NCBI RefSeq assembly: GCF_910592395.1
Contig: NC_088308.1
Location: 16,877,501 to 16,941,500, forward strand
DNA: 64,000 nt
Direction: 5' to 3'
DNA from: Lineus longissimus
Lineage: Eukaryota > Nemertea > Pilidiophora > Heteronemertea > Lineidae
Under the pieces are notes generated by a model. The model did not search any database and was not told the DNA's origin. It saw only the letters and a program-made list of their open reading frames with translations. Shown piece by piece: positions 35,614-48,787 of this stretch. Made by a program: the position numbers and the translations under genes. Numbering within the stretch: the first letter of the stretch is position 1; each line of letters opens with the position of its first letter.

Positions 35614-35909
35614 ATGGGGACTCTTCGCGATCTTCAGCTAGCTTTACAGCAGAAAATCGAAGAGTTACGCCAACGAGATGAATTGATTGATGAGTTGGAA
35701 GTTGAGTTGGATGAGAAGGATTCGTTGATCCAGAAGTTACAAACTCAGTTGGATAAGTATCGCTCGGTTCTGAACCCTCAGGACCACCACCGGGTGTTTA
35801 ATGCACAGCCCGAGCGGACTAAACGGTGTGCAATATCAGCAGAACCGGCCAGATTTCTCTCGCCACAGGAACTACAGCTGACTGCCAAGAAGGTTCCAAA
35901 GGCTCAACG
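35614..35909 (+). CDS. PRKG1: cGMP-dependent protein kinase I, beta-type alternative first exon
   Basis: This exon encodes 98 residues plus two bases. The start [20 protein letters not shown] is nearly that of vertebrate PKG I-beta, so 35614 is chosen over the in-frame ATG at 35596, which would add six residues. Heptad positions 4, 11, 18, 25, 32, 39, 46 and 53 are L-L-L-I-L-I-L-L, an uninterrupted zipper of eight turns. The autoinhibitory segment is [13 protein letters not shown] (69-81). Vertebrate beta has Gln where Cys-72 stands. The donor GTATGT at 35910 leaves phase 2 and joins at 55,861 to give AQR-SKEIIKK. Beta-type N-termini direct the kinase to different partners from alpha. Confidence 0.93.
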
Positions 35910-36394
35910 GTATGTTGCTTGACTCAATGAGTTTGTTGCAGTCTTTAGTCAAGTCCTTGTCAATTGTCGTTGTTATTCCATGCTTAAAACTTCCTGTTTA
36001 GAGATGTTGCCCAAAGTTCATCGAACTTTGTCACATCTGTAATACATTTTCGCACTACCGTCCTAGTAAGCTAGTAACCTTGCTTTTGCTGGACGCCAGA
36101 TGTGCGTGTATAAGGCACTGATCTTTTCCATCAATTCTCTATCTCTCAAAGTATTTGACTTCGATGATGCCTATTTCCGTGTATCTTTCCCTACTTGTCT
36201 AGTCATCGTGTTCATACCATGTGCTTCTGGGAATTCCGTTGCTACTCACATTGCTTTAATATGCTTACACACATTCCTCTACCTACTGGTTGTTAAAAGT
36301 GAATGAACTCCTCACCTGCTTGTGAATGGGTTTGTTGATTGGTCCTTGGCCAACAAGACAGGGAAGTTCAGCTTTACTTCAGAAATGATGTATA
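35910..36394 (+). other. Start of PRKG1 intron downstream of the beta exon
   Basis: No gene or clear repeat was seen. Confidence 0.4.
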
Positions 36395-36507
36395 TTAGCC
36401 ACTCCTGGAAAGAGTACTATTAGTATCGTTGTACAGCAAGTTGGCTATTGGTTGATTAGCCAGGATCAGACTGGAATTGCCGCATTGCTGTTTCAGGGAG
36501 TGGCGAA
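36395..36507. mobile_element. 113-bp MITE with TA target duplication
   Basis: The left end TTAGCCACTCCTGGAAA and the complement of the right end (TTCGCCACTCCCTGAAA) match at 14 of 17 positions. TA flanks both sides (36393-36394 and 36508-36509). It is small, non-coding and possibly Tc1/mariner-derived. Confidence 0.5.
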
Positions 36508-36646
36508 TAGGATAGATTTCTTAACTGACAAAAAGATATAGTGTTTGGTCCAGCCTCGAGGTGTCTGTTGAGTGGGACATAGATTCGAAAAACAGTCCTT
36601 TTTAACCCGATGGGATCAAGGGGTATAAAAGGCGCTTGAAAACGAG

Positions 36647-36686
36647 GTGGAATTCTAAACTACGCTTCCGAAGAGACTGGTGCCTT
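36647..36686 (-). pseudogene. Fossil 3'-half of a tRNA-Leu gene
   Basis: These 40 bases match 60359-60398 of the intact tRNA-Leu gene in this window at 35 of 40 positions, with the last 20 identical. They cover the variable arm and T arm, including a damaged B box. No match extends to the 5' half or acceptor stem. It could be a decayed tRNA copy, a tRNA-half retrocopy or the remnant of a tRNA-derived SINE. Confidence 0.65.
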
Positions 36687-38131
36687 CGTGTCTATCTCCC
36701 AATGGACATGTTAAAGGCTCATGAGCCTTTGATCTGATACCGTTTCATACTTAGTCCTCAACTAATAGTCTTTTTATGGTCTATATCAGATCCATTTCCC
36801 TTTACTCTAGTAATGATCTACATGAGATATATTTCAGTAGCTTTTATATTTACTATGATTTATTCGGAAATCGACCTTTGACAGGTGTTTAACTTCACAA
36901 CATTCCCATGTTATCAAACTAATGAAAACTGGACCACATAATTTGTAATTATTTAAACAGCAAAGTGTTATTTGGTGTAATGCATATTTGTCAGCGCAGA
37001 AAAACAGCAACATGCCTTCTTTGAATCATCGTTAATCGAAGAAAAAAGCCTTTGATAGGAAGCAGCTGAATATGATAATTTAGTAGAAACTGACCAAAAT
37101 AACAATCTCGGCATTGACAGCACAGTTGTCAAGAGAAACTTGGCACATGTCAAAAGAAAGAAGTTCTGCGCCTATGTTTCCTGTTACCTTGTGACTTCGC
37201 AACTCTCTCTTTTTGACCGCGTCCTCATTTTTCGGGGGGCCAACGTGTTGACTGCGGTTCTGCATGGTTTAACTTTTTTGTCTTGTCATGAACAGATTTG
37301 AAAATAGCAACATTCGCTTCGGCTTGTATGTCTTTTATAGAAGGACGTGGCTTCAAGAAGGGTTCCCTCGTTATGCAGTTTTTGAAACAATGGTGAAGGA
37401 CCCTAATATGATGCATTGTCGTGCGCGGACACGACTCCACAATTTCCATATGCCTCGTTTGCCACCAAAAGGTAATTCTCTCGCAGTGAGCCGAAGCTCG
37501 AGGCAGATGTAGTTTTGTCTGATAAGACACTCTCCGCATCCTGCAGTGAATCACTTTATTTTAGAGGTTGTCGTCTTCGTACAAATGTTCAGGAATTCTT
37601 ATTACGTAATAAGTGCATGGTATTCTACCCCGATACATGAACCACACAATTCTTCATACATGTCCCTCCAGTCGATATCCTTTAATTATCATTACATAGA
37701 CTGATTTATCGTACACTGTAGATATACGTGGTGTTTGGTGAGAAAATAAGCTTTTAGATCTTTACCTACAGTATTTCACAGTTTATTCACACATTCATGG
37801 CAAACTAATGTGTTTACGCCCAGACGCCTGATAGTCGAATAAATCGTTTATAATATGCATCACTCAATATCAGCAAAAATAAATACTAGGCTTTATTAAT
37901 TCTTGATATCAGTAATAACCCGTGTGATTTCGACAAATGCTGTATGATTATGCAGCAATAATGACTTTTCTTTTACCTGCGTGGTTTTGACAACTTGTCT
38001 GCAGGTTGCCGACCATACTATATATTACTGATCTTGACACATCATCTGGTCTCAACTGCAGGTCAGTGTCGCGATAATGCACGCCCATGGTTCAATGAAA
38101 AAATAATTAGCTTGACGAGATGGTCTAAAAA
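36687..38131 (+). other. PRKG1 intron: no gene seen
   Basis: Overlapping open frames on both strands at 37,080-37,554 are not supported by any recognisable protein similarity or splice context. Nothing else was noted. Confidence 0.4.
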
Positions 38132-38187
38132 AATGGCATCATGAACTATTACAAAAACACGTACATGTAATAGTTCATGTTGTCATT
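38132..38187. repeat. Intronic hairpin: 22-bp stem, 12-nt loop
   Basis: The arms 38132-38153 and 38166-38187 are complementary at 20 of 22 positions, with 14 consecutive perfect pairs next to the loop (CATGAACTATTACA). The stem is shorter than a usual animal pri-miRNA (about 33 bp), so a microRNA is not claimed. A tiny foldback element is the alternative. Confidence 0.65.
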
Positions 38188-41100
38188 GGCCTGTTACAAA
38201 ACCATGTAGGGATCTCTCATTATTTCTGTTTTTAACATCTTCTTATAATTGGAGAATAATCATGAAATTATTTGTTCCATTTCATGCTTTGCATATATGC
38301 TTTATAAATTTGCATTCCCTCACTCCTGTGGGAGATCCAGTAAGGATCGAGAGCTAGAGAAAAAAAACCTCAAGTCGATCATGAAAAGCGTTAAACAATT
38401 TTTCATATAACTTTTTATTACAATTTTTTTATTACATTTGATTACAATTCATTTCATTCCGATCAACAGCATTCTTCATAAGTACGTGTATGTGGTCACA
38501 TTTTTAACAGATCAAAACAACACTCGCAATATGACTTTTACACTATGCCAAACGATGGGGATGATTATTTGCATCGTTACGATACATAGATGTACGATAT
38601 ATTTACGTTGTTCCTTCTAAAAATGTTATTAAGTTAGTGAGCACAAAACATATGCTTCTTATCTCGTGTTTTTCTCATGGGCCACATAGTTGACATTGTT
38701 TTATATGATAGTATCACAATACATGTACCACAAATAATGATTTAAATGTTCAGTCAACAATGGCCAATCCATTGACAGTACCGATACTCAATCACATATA
38801 TCTAAATTCCTCGAATCGTTTTAAACATGCTCTGATACATGTGACCATCGAACGATCGATTGCCAGCATTGGAATGAACCTATTTCTTGCTGATCAAAGA
38901 TGAAACTCTTAGGCTACAATATCCAAGGCACCTTGTACGAATCGATCTACTCGACAGCACGATTATTGAAACTGGCCGATAGAAACCTATGTCAATTAAC
39001 CTACCAGAATACAGTTAAGTTGCTGCTTACAAGTACTACATGTACCCATTCCTGAACTCTATTCTACTGTTACATAGGCTGTTTACTATAGAATCTCACG
39101 TGTCCTATAACATAATAAACTGTACTGAAGAGCACTTCAACGTGCGCAATATATCAATTCGATTCATGTTCAATATATCACTAAGATTCACCAAAACACG
39201 GCCCTAATAATTGTTCAGTACATATCAGTTATCACTAAAGAATTACGAGGATAATCCAACATGTAAAAAATTCGGAAATTGTTGCATACGACTACCACAC
39301 ATACGTCGGAGCGACCACACAAACGATGTGTTCATCGTGCCTTCCAGCCAGGAGCTGAATACATGTATATGCATTACGTTACGTCATCACCTAGTCGCAC
39401 TGTATTGGCTCAAATCTGAACAAAAAGCGTACACAACGTCGAACCATATTGTTTTGTTCGGATTAATTCAATCGTTTTTATTCACAACTGGTTGTGAGTA
39501 GAAGTGATGCAATAGATCTGAGCTCAATCTGCTTAGACACAGTTTATGCACAGTGCACTAACGTAGGCACTACAGCGGGACAGGTCATATCACCTGGCAC
39601 AGAAGGTCTGACCACGGCCTTGGGATTTCGCCTGACTTCCTGAAGCCTTTGATGAAAGCAATCAAAAACACATACGATTTATGACCCTGTAATAAGCTAG
39701 CACTCTTGAGCTAGGATGTCATTATGCAACCTAACCTATTATGAACATAAAGCAGCTAATAAATGCTGTTTATACAAAACTTTTCAAAGTTCGAGATAAC
39801 ACATTTTGTATTTGATACACTGAAGAATATAATCAGACTTTTTGTTTGTTATCTTCTGGCGTTGATTTCTGTGATATCATTGCAATCTGACATTATGATA
39901 CATGTAATGAAATAAATATCAAATTTCGATTACTGATAATGTATCATGCTACTAATGCAATATCTTCCGATTCAAAATGCTGAACTACATGTAGTTTCAT
40001 GCTACGTTTACGTAACATGACATCACCATAGATAGATGGTGTAATGGAAACTTCTCTTGTTTCGTTCCACAGCTTACGTTACCAGAGCGCCAAAGATTTA
40101 GTGAGCTGGCTGAAAGAGGATACCGGATCGATACACCATCTTAGCTATGGTATCAGTTTGTGTTTTACTAAAGAAAACTTGGACTTTGTGGCGCTGCAAA
40201 TGCACAGATTATACATGGTGTCTGTTATGTTAGTTTAGCGATCAGGGTGAAATGATATATGATACACGCGATGTACTAGTTACTGCTGCATATACATATT
40301 GTATTGATGATTATTTTGGTTGGATTCGTGATTTTATAGTTTATTGTCTAGTTGTCCATTACCTGATAGACGAGTTCGAAAAGAGGAAGTTTCTTCATAT
40401 TTGGTCCCGGCCCATTGACTTTTATGCCAACGCTACATTGAAAAAGGCAGCGGGATTCTTTCTAGTTTGTCTGATAATCCATTGCATTATAAGCGATTTT
40501 GAAAAGATTGAGATTCTCAATGGATGTATTGGAACTAAGAAAAGCTGATATCATTTTACATCACATGGTACATGTATTAACAAGTGCATTGCCTACATAG
40601 CGAGAAGGAGTATCGACTACGTCGACACTTTCGTGTCATCTACCATTTTCATCTCTTTAAAGTACTGCAGCAAGACACGCCAATTGGCTAATAATGCAAA
40701 CTGTCTCTTCATTATTTCAGCGATGAGTGTCGGATAGAACACATCGAAAAACCAGACAGGTAGTCGATTCTGTTCATCCCATCGACTTAACAAAATGATT
40801 TTTAGATTTTAGTGCACTTAACTTGTAATTCTGTATAAAAACTTCCAGAATTCCTACATGACGTGGTGCTAACTATAGGCTTTTAAAGAGTAAATGTCCA
40901 TGTCCTTTTGGGCCGCTGTACGGAAAAACGGAGAAAAAATTTTATTAGCAAATTTCTAACTTGAATATTGTGTTGCTTCCCAAAATAAGATCTGAGAGAA
41001 AACAAACTTTGAAAAAAATCGGCCCAGTAGTTTTCGCACAGCATCCCAAAAGAACGTTGACATTTACCTATGACGGCGGCTATAGTGTCAAACAAGCTAC

Positions 41101-44100
41101 AGGCGTGGAGAGGGCAATCCCATTTCCTTATAACTCTTCATCCGGCATTTAGAAGACGCCTTCATTCTGTAACACGTTTTGCATAGGGCTTAATATCTCT
41201 GTAATGTCGTCATCGGTCTCTTTCATAATAATGGTGTATAAATAGTGTACAGTTGCTTTAACAAGATCTCAGTGTATCATTTGTCGGGTTATTGTTGTGT
41301 ACAAGTGTCTGTTGTCTGTTTTGGCTGGATTTTTTTCGGTGCGGTATATGTTTTTTTCGGCGTATAACAAAAACCCACCTGAAGTACATTTTCTGACACT
41401 TCTAACCATTATCATTTTTTCAATATCGTTTTAATCTCAAGTTAATGCAAGGGTTTTCGAAGCGCACTATGTGACATGCGGCACATACTTTCTGTTTGCG
41501 GTATACACTTTATGATGGCGTTGATTGAAGTAATGTCTTAGATAAATGATACAATCACATCATGCTTTCTTAAATTGTATAACTATTTTTTTCAATGTTT
41601 TTACCATTCCCTGTGAGCTTTGCCCGAGCAGCACGATGTCGCAATGGGCGTTGATTTATCATCTATGAACCTAAAATTTTAGCAGTAGGGGCTATGAAAT
41701 AGAAATCAGACATCGACATCATGTATTTAGTCAGGTGTCCGCCTGCTCACTGACTTTGTCAAGGTTTGACCTGTTGCCGCCAAAAGTCACCACATCCATT
41801 TCACTAGTACAGGCATTTTGTAACCATGGCTCGTGAAACGCGTCAATGGAATAGATGGAAGTCATGTCTTTCAGGCCTTCACCACAGTCGAAACCCGTTT
41901 ATCTCTCTCTCATTTGGTATTTTCGATTTATGTTTGCCTAGGGTGACTTTTATTCGATTTTCATCATTTATCTCCAAAGAACTTTCAACGCAACGCAACG
42001 TACGGCAGAACTTCTTAATGGTCTCCCCATGAATAGTGTTTGCATTGGTGCCGCCTTGAGTCCCATTTGTAGTACAATAGGCGGGGAGGAAAGGATGAGA
42101 ATCAATTATATATGATGCAAGATAGACAGACTTAGAGGTGATGCGGAAATTAGAGATTCATTGAAAAGTAACAGTTGTCATTACTGTCACTTTTGACTCG
42201 AGGAGGGTGAGCCTTTTTAATTGGAATGATAGTCAGAAACTCTTTCAAAAATGTTGCTTTGGTCACACAGTACGGTATTGTAGGTAGAAAAACGTCCCAT
42301 AAACCGAAAGGAAAATATAAACTACGGTGTATTTGCCCTGATTTATTACTGAATGAGCACAGACTCGGGCCTTTTTCAATTACATTCGTACTCAGAACAA
42401 GGCGAAGCAGGAAGTGTTGTGAAAAGCCAGCCGGCGGTATGAGCATGTTTGCATGCATTCTTGCGAAGGGAAAAATTTCGGAACCGACCAGGCAAAAGCA
42501 TTATGACAAATATTGTTACTAGATGCCTTCTCTTATTCCAAGTCATCTCCTCTAAAATGACTTGCAAGTCATGAAAACGTATATAAAAACGATGCGCATG
42601 ACAGTGTGCATTTCCGTACTCAAAAATTAAATACGACTAAGTATTAATACCAGAATGTAACAGGCAAATTACTTAGGAAATGAAGTAGGCCCATACTCGT
42701 CGCTGTTTACGTCATGGTGCCTTTGATTTACCAATGGAAATGGGAACAGACATTCTCTGACAATGATATCAATTAAGTGATAAAACCCGTTTGATGAGTA
42801 TTTCACAAAGGTGATACTAATACATGTGCCAACTCTTCTTATGTATCTCCCAACACATAAAAGGATAAGATAAAAAGTGTACTGATTACAAAGCTTTCCT
42901 CACCATTCTGGTTCTATCCATTGGGTTATGCATCCTTTATACCATGCCTGCCTTGGAGAATAACATTCGGATGGTCTTAGGACAAAGGAAGTGGAGCAGG
43001 GAACAAACAGATCGAATGCGGATGGCAATATTGTGTTATTGACCATTTCAAAATGTTTGAAAATTGGCAAGGTTTAATGAGATAAATGTATGAAGGAATT
43101 ATCGAACTTTTGGGTGGGTGGGTATAGGTTGGCAAATATGATTTGTTAACAACAACAAAGCAAACCTTTGCCAGAAATCCCAAAACACCCCTCGAAATAA
43201 GTAGTATGATAGGGTTTCACCAGCCCAAATTAATTCAAGCACAGCCTTCGCCATATGGATGCGATCAAAACATAAGTTTCCCGGCTCTTAACGCAGAAAT
43301 AAATCACGAAGGTTGAGTCTAGAACAATTCCAACGTTCATGTACTTGCCGCATTTGAAACAATTTTGTCATCCAATATACGTTCATGTATACGAGACAAC
43401 AACTTGAATATGCCATGTCCTGTTGCAACATAAAGATGCTGTTACTGACATCATGTTTTCATGGTTATACTGGTGATTGCCCCTTAAAAATGAGCAGATT
43501 GACGTATTGGACTATAAGCAATCTCCACGGGTCAATTTCGACATCTCTCTGTGGTTGGCACTGGCCAAGCAAATCTTTACCGTGTTGATAAATGCCTGTC
43601 TAAAGTAGATCAGGAATGGAAAACAAACGTTATTTCCCGTGTTGACCAAACACTCTATCAGCAAGATAATTGACATTTAGCCGAGTCTTGCCGAGTTATG
43701 GGCTCAGAGTGGCTACTTCATCCTTCAGAACGTGATAGTGAAGTGTTAGAAAAATGTTAGATGTTTTTATAAATTTACTGGGGATCACCATAAGATTACC
43801 GACCTCGCATCTTTGGCCTGTTTCGTCACAAAATCAAGCTTTTCTTTATGTTACAGTGGAAAAGGTTCGTCTTTTCTGTCAGTAGTTTATTTATCGTATC
43901 GCAACATTGTCACCTGTGTGGCAGTTATGAAAAGCATTCTGCCTATAAAATGTGCAGATAAGTCAGAGATCAGGGTGTCTTCTTGAGAGTTGCTGGTGAA
44001 TAGCTGTTGCTTGACTTGTCCTGACTTGTCCTGACTTGTCCTGACTTGGATGTCAGTCCTGAAAGAAATCTAGCTTGTTTAATTATTCGGAGCCCATTGA

Positions 44101-47100
44101 ATGATCATCTATACCATTGTAATTGTTGTTAGTTCCGTTTCTAGAGCGTTGAACTTGAAGCTCGTTTGTCATATTTTGTTCAGTTTGTCTCTAAAGCTCC
44201 GCAGCTTGTAGCATTCATACAATATATATACTATCACGATCTTGTTTCTCTTAACCGCGGTTTGCCCTGACGTATTTTTACACCGACTCTCTTTACATAT
44301 ATTTACCGACGACGTTCTATGGATCTATAAAAATCTGCGTAGGTGACTTTAGATGATAATATATATAAAGTTAGCATCTTTCCTGGGGTTGCTGAGGGTA
44401 AATGTCATTGCAAACAATGCAGATTGACAATATACGGCTACGGTATATAGTGATATCATTAAACGGTAGGTGTTGTCAAGATTGCATAACTAACCATATG
44501 GAGTTGACTGGTATTTTCCTAACGAGGTGTCGTCTATCAATTTTTCTTCGCACTGAAACCCTATCTTATGCATAAGACCAAGGCTGTGGGAAATCACCCC
44601 ACCGCTGCAATTCTCTTAGGAAGTTATTAAAAAGCCTGGGTTTACTGGCGAAAGATTTCCTCTGGGTTAACACTGTGGCTTATTTCGCACCACCAGGTAT
44701 CATAATAAGGATTACCTTACCCCAGCAGCTGCTTCTGACGAACATTTGGAAGTAAGAAATGGCATTTTGTCGTTCTCGACTCGCGATGTTCACATACATT
44801 GTACGCGAGTTTTTATCAAATGGTATGACTTTCCTCTGCGCTGGTAGTGACTATGGCACATTTCGTGCATGCGAGTGTTGACACAGGTTCATATCGCTCT
44901 GTATTGAATGTATTGTACATGTAAGAAGATATCAGAACTATCGGATTAGGCGCTTATTGTCGGAGATGATCTCCAGTTACAAAGGGAATCGGCACTTTGT
45001 AGTGATAACTTTGTCTACCGCATGCTATCTTTTGTAGCTATAAAAGTCGTCACGTCTTTGCTACATAAGGCAACAGCTTTGAAGAAATTTGACAAATTCG
45101 AATATGCGGACTACAAGTTCATTAATTGTCAATCTTCCATATTGCATGAGCTTTGGTTGTCCAGATTTCTGGTAATTATAACTTTCATGCCGTTTTTTGT
45201 ACACCAAAAATTCACTGTACGTGTATAAGGACAGCTGGATACAGAAGCTTTTAAACGTCTTCAACGTAGTTCTTATAGTTGATGTTCTCCCTGTAACTAG
45301 GCAACACCCATCGCTAACGACCACCGTGTCCACATTGCCCCAACCAGAAATAATCGGTACACATGAGAACAATTGCAGCGGAAAAATGCAAATATAATAA
45401 CATTTGTTAAATGCTTCCTAGTCTTTTTCGATGTTTTATCTGGCTTCCTGGCTTCTTGATGTTAAAGAAATGCTCTGCTCCTGAAATACAGTTTTCCTCA
45501 TGATCATTTGATGCCCAGGACCGATGTATCTTGAAAATTTACGTTTCAATTAATATATTGTAGATTCAATAACCACAGCTCTCGGTGGATATCTCAAACC
45601 GAATTGTGTGGTATATTGTAAAATAAGTGGTATCCTTAGTGTTTCAGGAAGCAAGGCTGAGTATTACATGGAAAAGAACATGAAAACATCCATGCCTTAT
45701 CATTTTAAACTAGATCTTCACCAACTTGACGGACTCAATAGACTTCCAGGAAAATAGTGAAGTAGATATTCTTTATTTTTGTGCTCACGAATGAACTGGT
45801 GGATTCTGATCTCAAAATGAAAACAAGTTTGAGAAAGTTAGAAAACACTGCCATTGTGGACCACTAGTTTTCTTTTTAGCAATCTACTGATGGAAATCCA
45901 AGGTGAATTATTAAGTGTTCTTCATAAAGCAGTGCTCGCAGAGATGTTTTCGAGTCATTAACTAATGGGATCCCATGAATGCAAACCTGGATACCAGCCT
46001 GGAATGAAAAGAGACAGCGCTATGTATGATTGTTTCTAATCTATTCCCTCGCGTGATAGATCGAACAACATTTTCGCCTCGTACGTGGACGTCTCCTTTC
46101 GTATTCCGTCCTTTTCTTTTTGCATAGCCTAGTGATGATGTGAATCATTTCGATCCAATTTCGAAATCGCGTCATAGAAAAGAATATCCGCTGACGCTTC
46201 GATTAGCTACTCTTTATGGACAATGTTTGTATATTATATCAGGCACACTAAAAATCCTTCTCGCCGGGAATGGGAGGGCGTGTCATTATCTCTCCCTGGC
46301 ATAGAACGCTCGGTCCATGCTATAAAATGGCTCAGCCACAGGGCTAGCTCTCAAGAGAAGTGATCTGTGAATGTCTGTGAATGTCTTCATCTGCATCAGC
46401 GTTAGGGCGCTCGAGGCGTATCACGATGTTATGGTAGTTCGCAATGTAGTTCGCAAAGCGTGAAGCGTGGCTGTGACGTGGGCTAGGGCTTCGATGTGTC
46501 GAAACTACGACTACATCCGTCCTTCATAAACTCGATTCTTTGGTCTTGACCTGCGTCTCCAATATCCCGTGATTGGTAGAAGCCATACTTGGGTAACTCC
46601 TGCGTTATTGCTATACACAGTTCTGGGACTTCGGGTTGATTGTTTACCCTGCTAAAGTGGTCGTCGGGTTTTAATCTCGGTGAAAAAAACTAACCAGCTT
46701 TCAGTTTTAATTGTGTAACTTGATAGTTTGTATTAATCGACATTAATCGCAATGACCTTACACATTCACAGTGTCTCCGATAGCATTGGAAGAAATTCAT
46801 GAAATCGAAAAAGATCAACAAGTCAATTCAGTCAATACTCACCATTTATGTATTATTAGTACACGAATGTTGAAGTCAGTATTGTATGCACATTAAGACT
46901 GTCTCGTCTTATTTGCCATTCTTCAATAACTTTTCAATATTAAGGCTTAAATGGATGCTAATAAAAATCATAAGGGAACTCTCCTGTGATGTTAATATAA
47001 GAACACCATTTTCCGTATCCAGATTATCTTCTTTCTGTCAGTACCTGCCAGTCCGTTATCCCCAGAAACATCGGAAATATACCAATAACTTCCATGAGAT

Positions 47101-48496
47101 GGCTCCCCATATGTCATGGAACAGATTTCCCCGTCCCATTACAGATGGCCGATATCGGTTTACTAGAGTTAGCTGTTACACCATCCATTCTTATCATAAT
47201 ACCAGTCGACAGATAGACATGTACATGTATTCATAATTCTTACTCGGTTCACCGACTGAAGCTGATTTCGTAACGAATACTTTTCTTTTCAATGCCGTTT
47301 CGGCGACATGCAAGATGTACTCGCAGTTACACTCAGGTTATAGGTTTGAAACTGAATGTACATGTCATTTACATGTATATGTAGTGCATTTTGATGTGCA
47401 TTGATTCTGCTGCATGGTCAATGAGAGGTGTACACCATCGATCAGCGAAGTAAACGAATTTTCACCGGTCGTACAGAAGAGAACTCCTGATATTGTTAGA
47501 ACGAACACTTCCTTGCAACCATTTTGAAACCATCAGTCTGCTGATGTTAGCGCGAAGATTTGCGTATTGTGTTTTCCCAAGTAATACGTAAATGCATACG
47601 AAATTTAAAATTTGAACAACACTATCAACGACATGAACACAATTGGAGTGTTTCAATTAGGCTCTTATTCGATAATCGTATTGATAGATTGTCTTTCCTG
47701 ACATTTGTCTGTTCAGATGTAAATTTCCAATAAGCGGTGCCTTCCTGTTACCGTAAGTTTATCTTCTAAGCTTCATTGTAGGATGATATCATGGCATTCT
47801 TTGAACAACTTGCTTGACAAACATCCTTTTTGCCCCATGTTGCTGAAGTGAGATAATGATGTGCATGTAAGATTGCTCTTAAGTCCTTTCTCCCGTTTGA
47901 CTGAATGGGAAAAAATGGTGACTGGAAATTTTCTTTGTGTACCTCATGCCCGTCCACTTTTCAGTTTTTTGGCTAATCTGCTACTATCTTATAAAACACC
48001 TTTGATCTGTAAAATGCTGCCATAAAGGACTCAAAGATCGAATTAAGTGTATCATTTGTCTCAAAGTCGCGCATAGCATAATGACTGCAAAACAAAATTG
48101 TCTATTACAAAACGGCGTGTCTTTGTGACGCATTACGATCACGCAACGCTATGCTATGATATACGCCAGCTATATGTACTAGCTATAAAAACATGTGTTT
48201 TTCTTTAGCAATTGAGAATACATGTACTTGTTCTTTAGCAATTGATAATATCTGCTGGCAGGTGTTCTTATTGCGACAACGGTTTATATATATCTGAGCC
48301 ATGATATGATAAAGGCAATTATTGTCTGGTCGGTTGGGGGTGAGACTCTAAGGTTTGAAATTTAAAGCCGTATATTATGTTGCTTGTTGGTGTCATATAC
48401 ATGTAGCTGTGTAACAGTATTGCGGACTGGTGTGGTATGGTCGTTGTGGCCAAGAAATGAAGAAAATTACTATTACCAAAAATTAGTAGACATTGC
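38188..48496 (+). other. PRKG1 intron, AT-rich interior: no gene seen
   Basis: This is rich in TACATGTA palindromes (for example near 38722, 39042, 39360, 39899, 39987 and 40566). It contains a 10-bp tandem repeat at 44011-44049 and the odd internally repeated open frame at 40252-40548. I saw no exon of PRKG1 or any other gene. Confidence 0.4.
44011..44049. repeat. Tandem 10-bp repeat (CTGACTTGTC), four units
   Basis: There are four consecutive units, the first starting TTGACTTGTC and the last ending GACTTGG. It is a simple minisatellite without apparent function. Confidence 0.85.
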
Positions 48497-48787
48497 AGGG
48501 TGTATACAATCCGAAGATCGGAGACCGCAAACCTGTATTAAACGCAGACCCATGTACAAAACGAAGACACCCCGTGCTACAAAACGCAGACCAGTCTACA
48601 AAACGAAGACCCCCCGAGCTACAAAACGCAGACCCATCTACAAAACGAAGATCCCCGAGCTACAAAACGCAGACCAACTACAAAACGAAGACCCCCGAGC
48701 TACAAAACGCAGACCCTCCTTCGTTTTGTACATGGGTCTGCGTTTTGCACAGGTCTACGGTCTTCGATCTTCGGATTGTATACACCC
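48497..48787. mobile_element. 291-bp hAT-like MITE with internal minisatellite and 8-bp target duplication
   Basis: GACATTGC flanks both ends exactly (48489-48496 and 48788-48795). The termini, starting GGGTGTATACAATCCGAAGA, are inverted copies of each other over about 69 bp with few mismatches. Between them lies a tandem repeat that alternates CTACAAAACGCAGACC and CTACAAAACGAAGACC units, which are themselves part of the terminal sequence. The apparent reading frames in two phases (KTKTPRATKRRP-like) only translate this repeat. An 8-bp duplication is typical of hAT elements, but no transposase is present. Confidence 0.85.

Noticed and set aside
38132-38187. microRNA precursor
   Set aside because: The stem is only 22 bp and pairing does not continue outside it. 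It is reported only as a hairpin.
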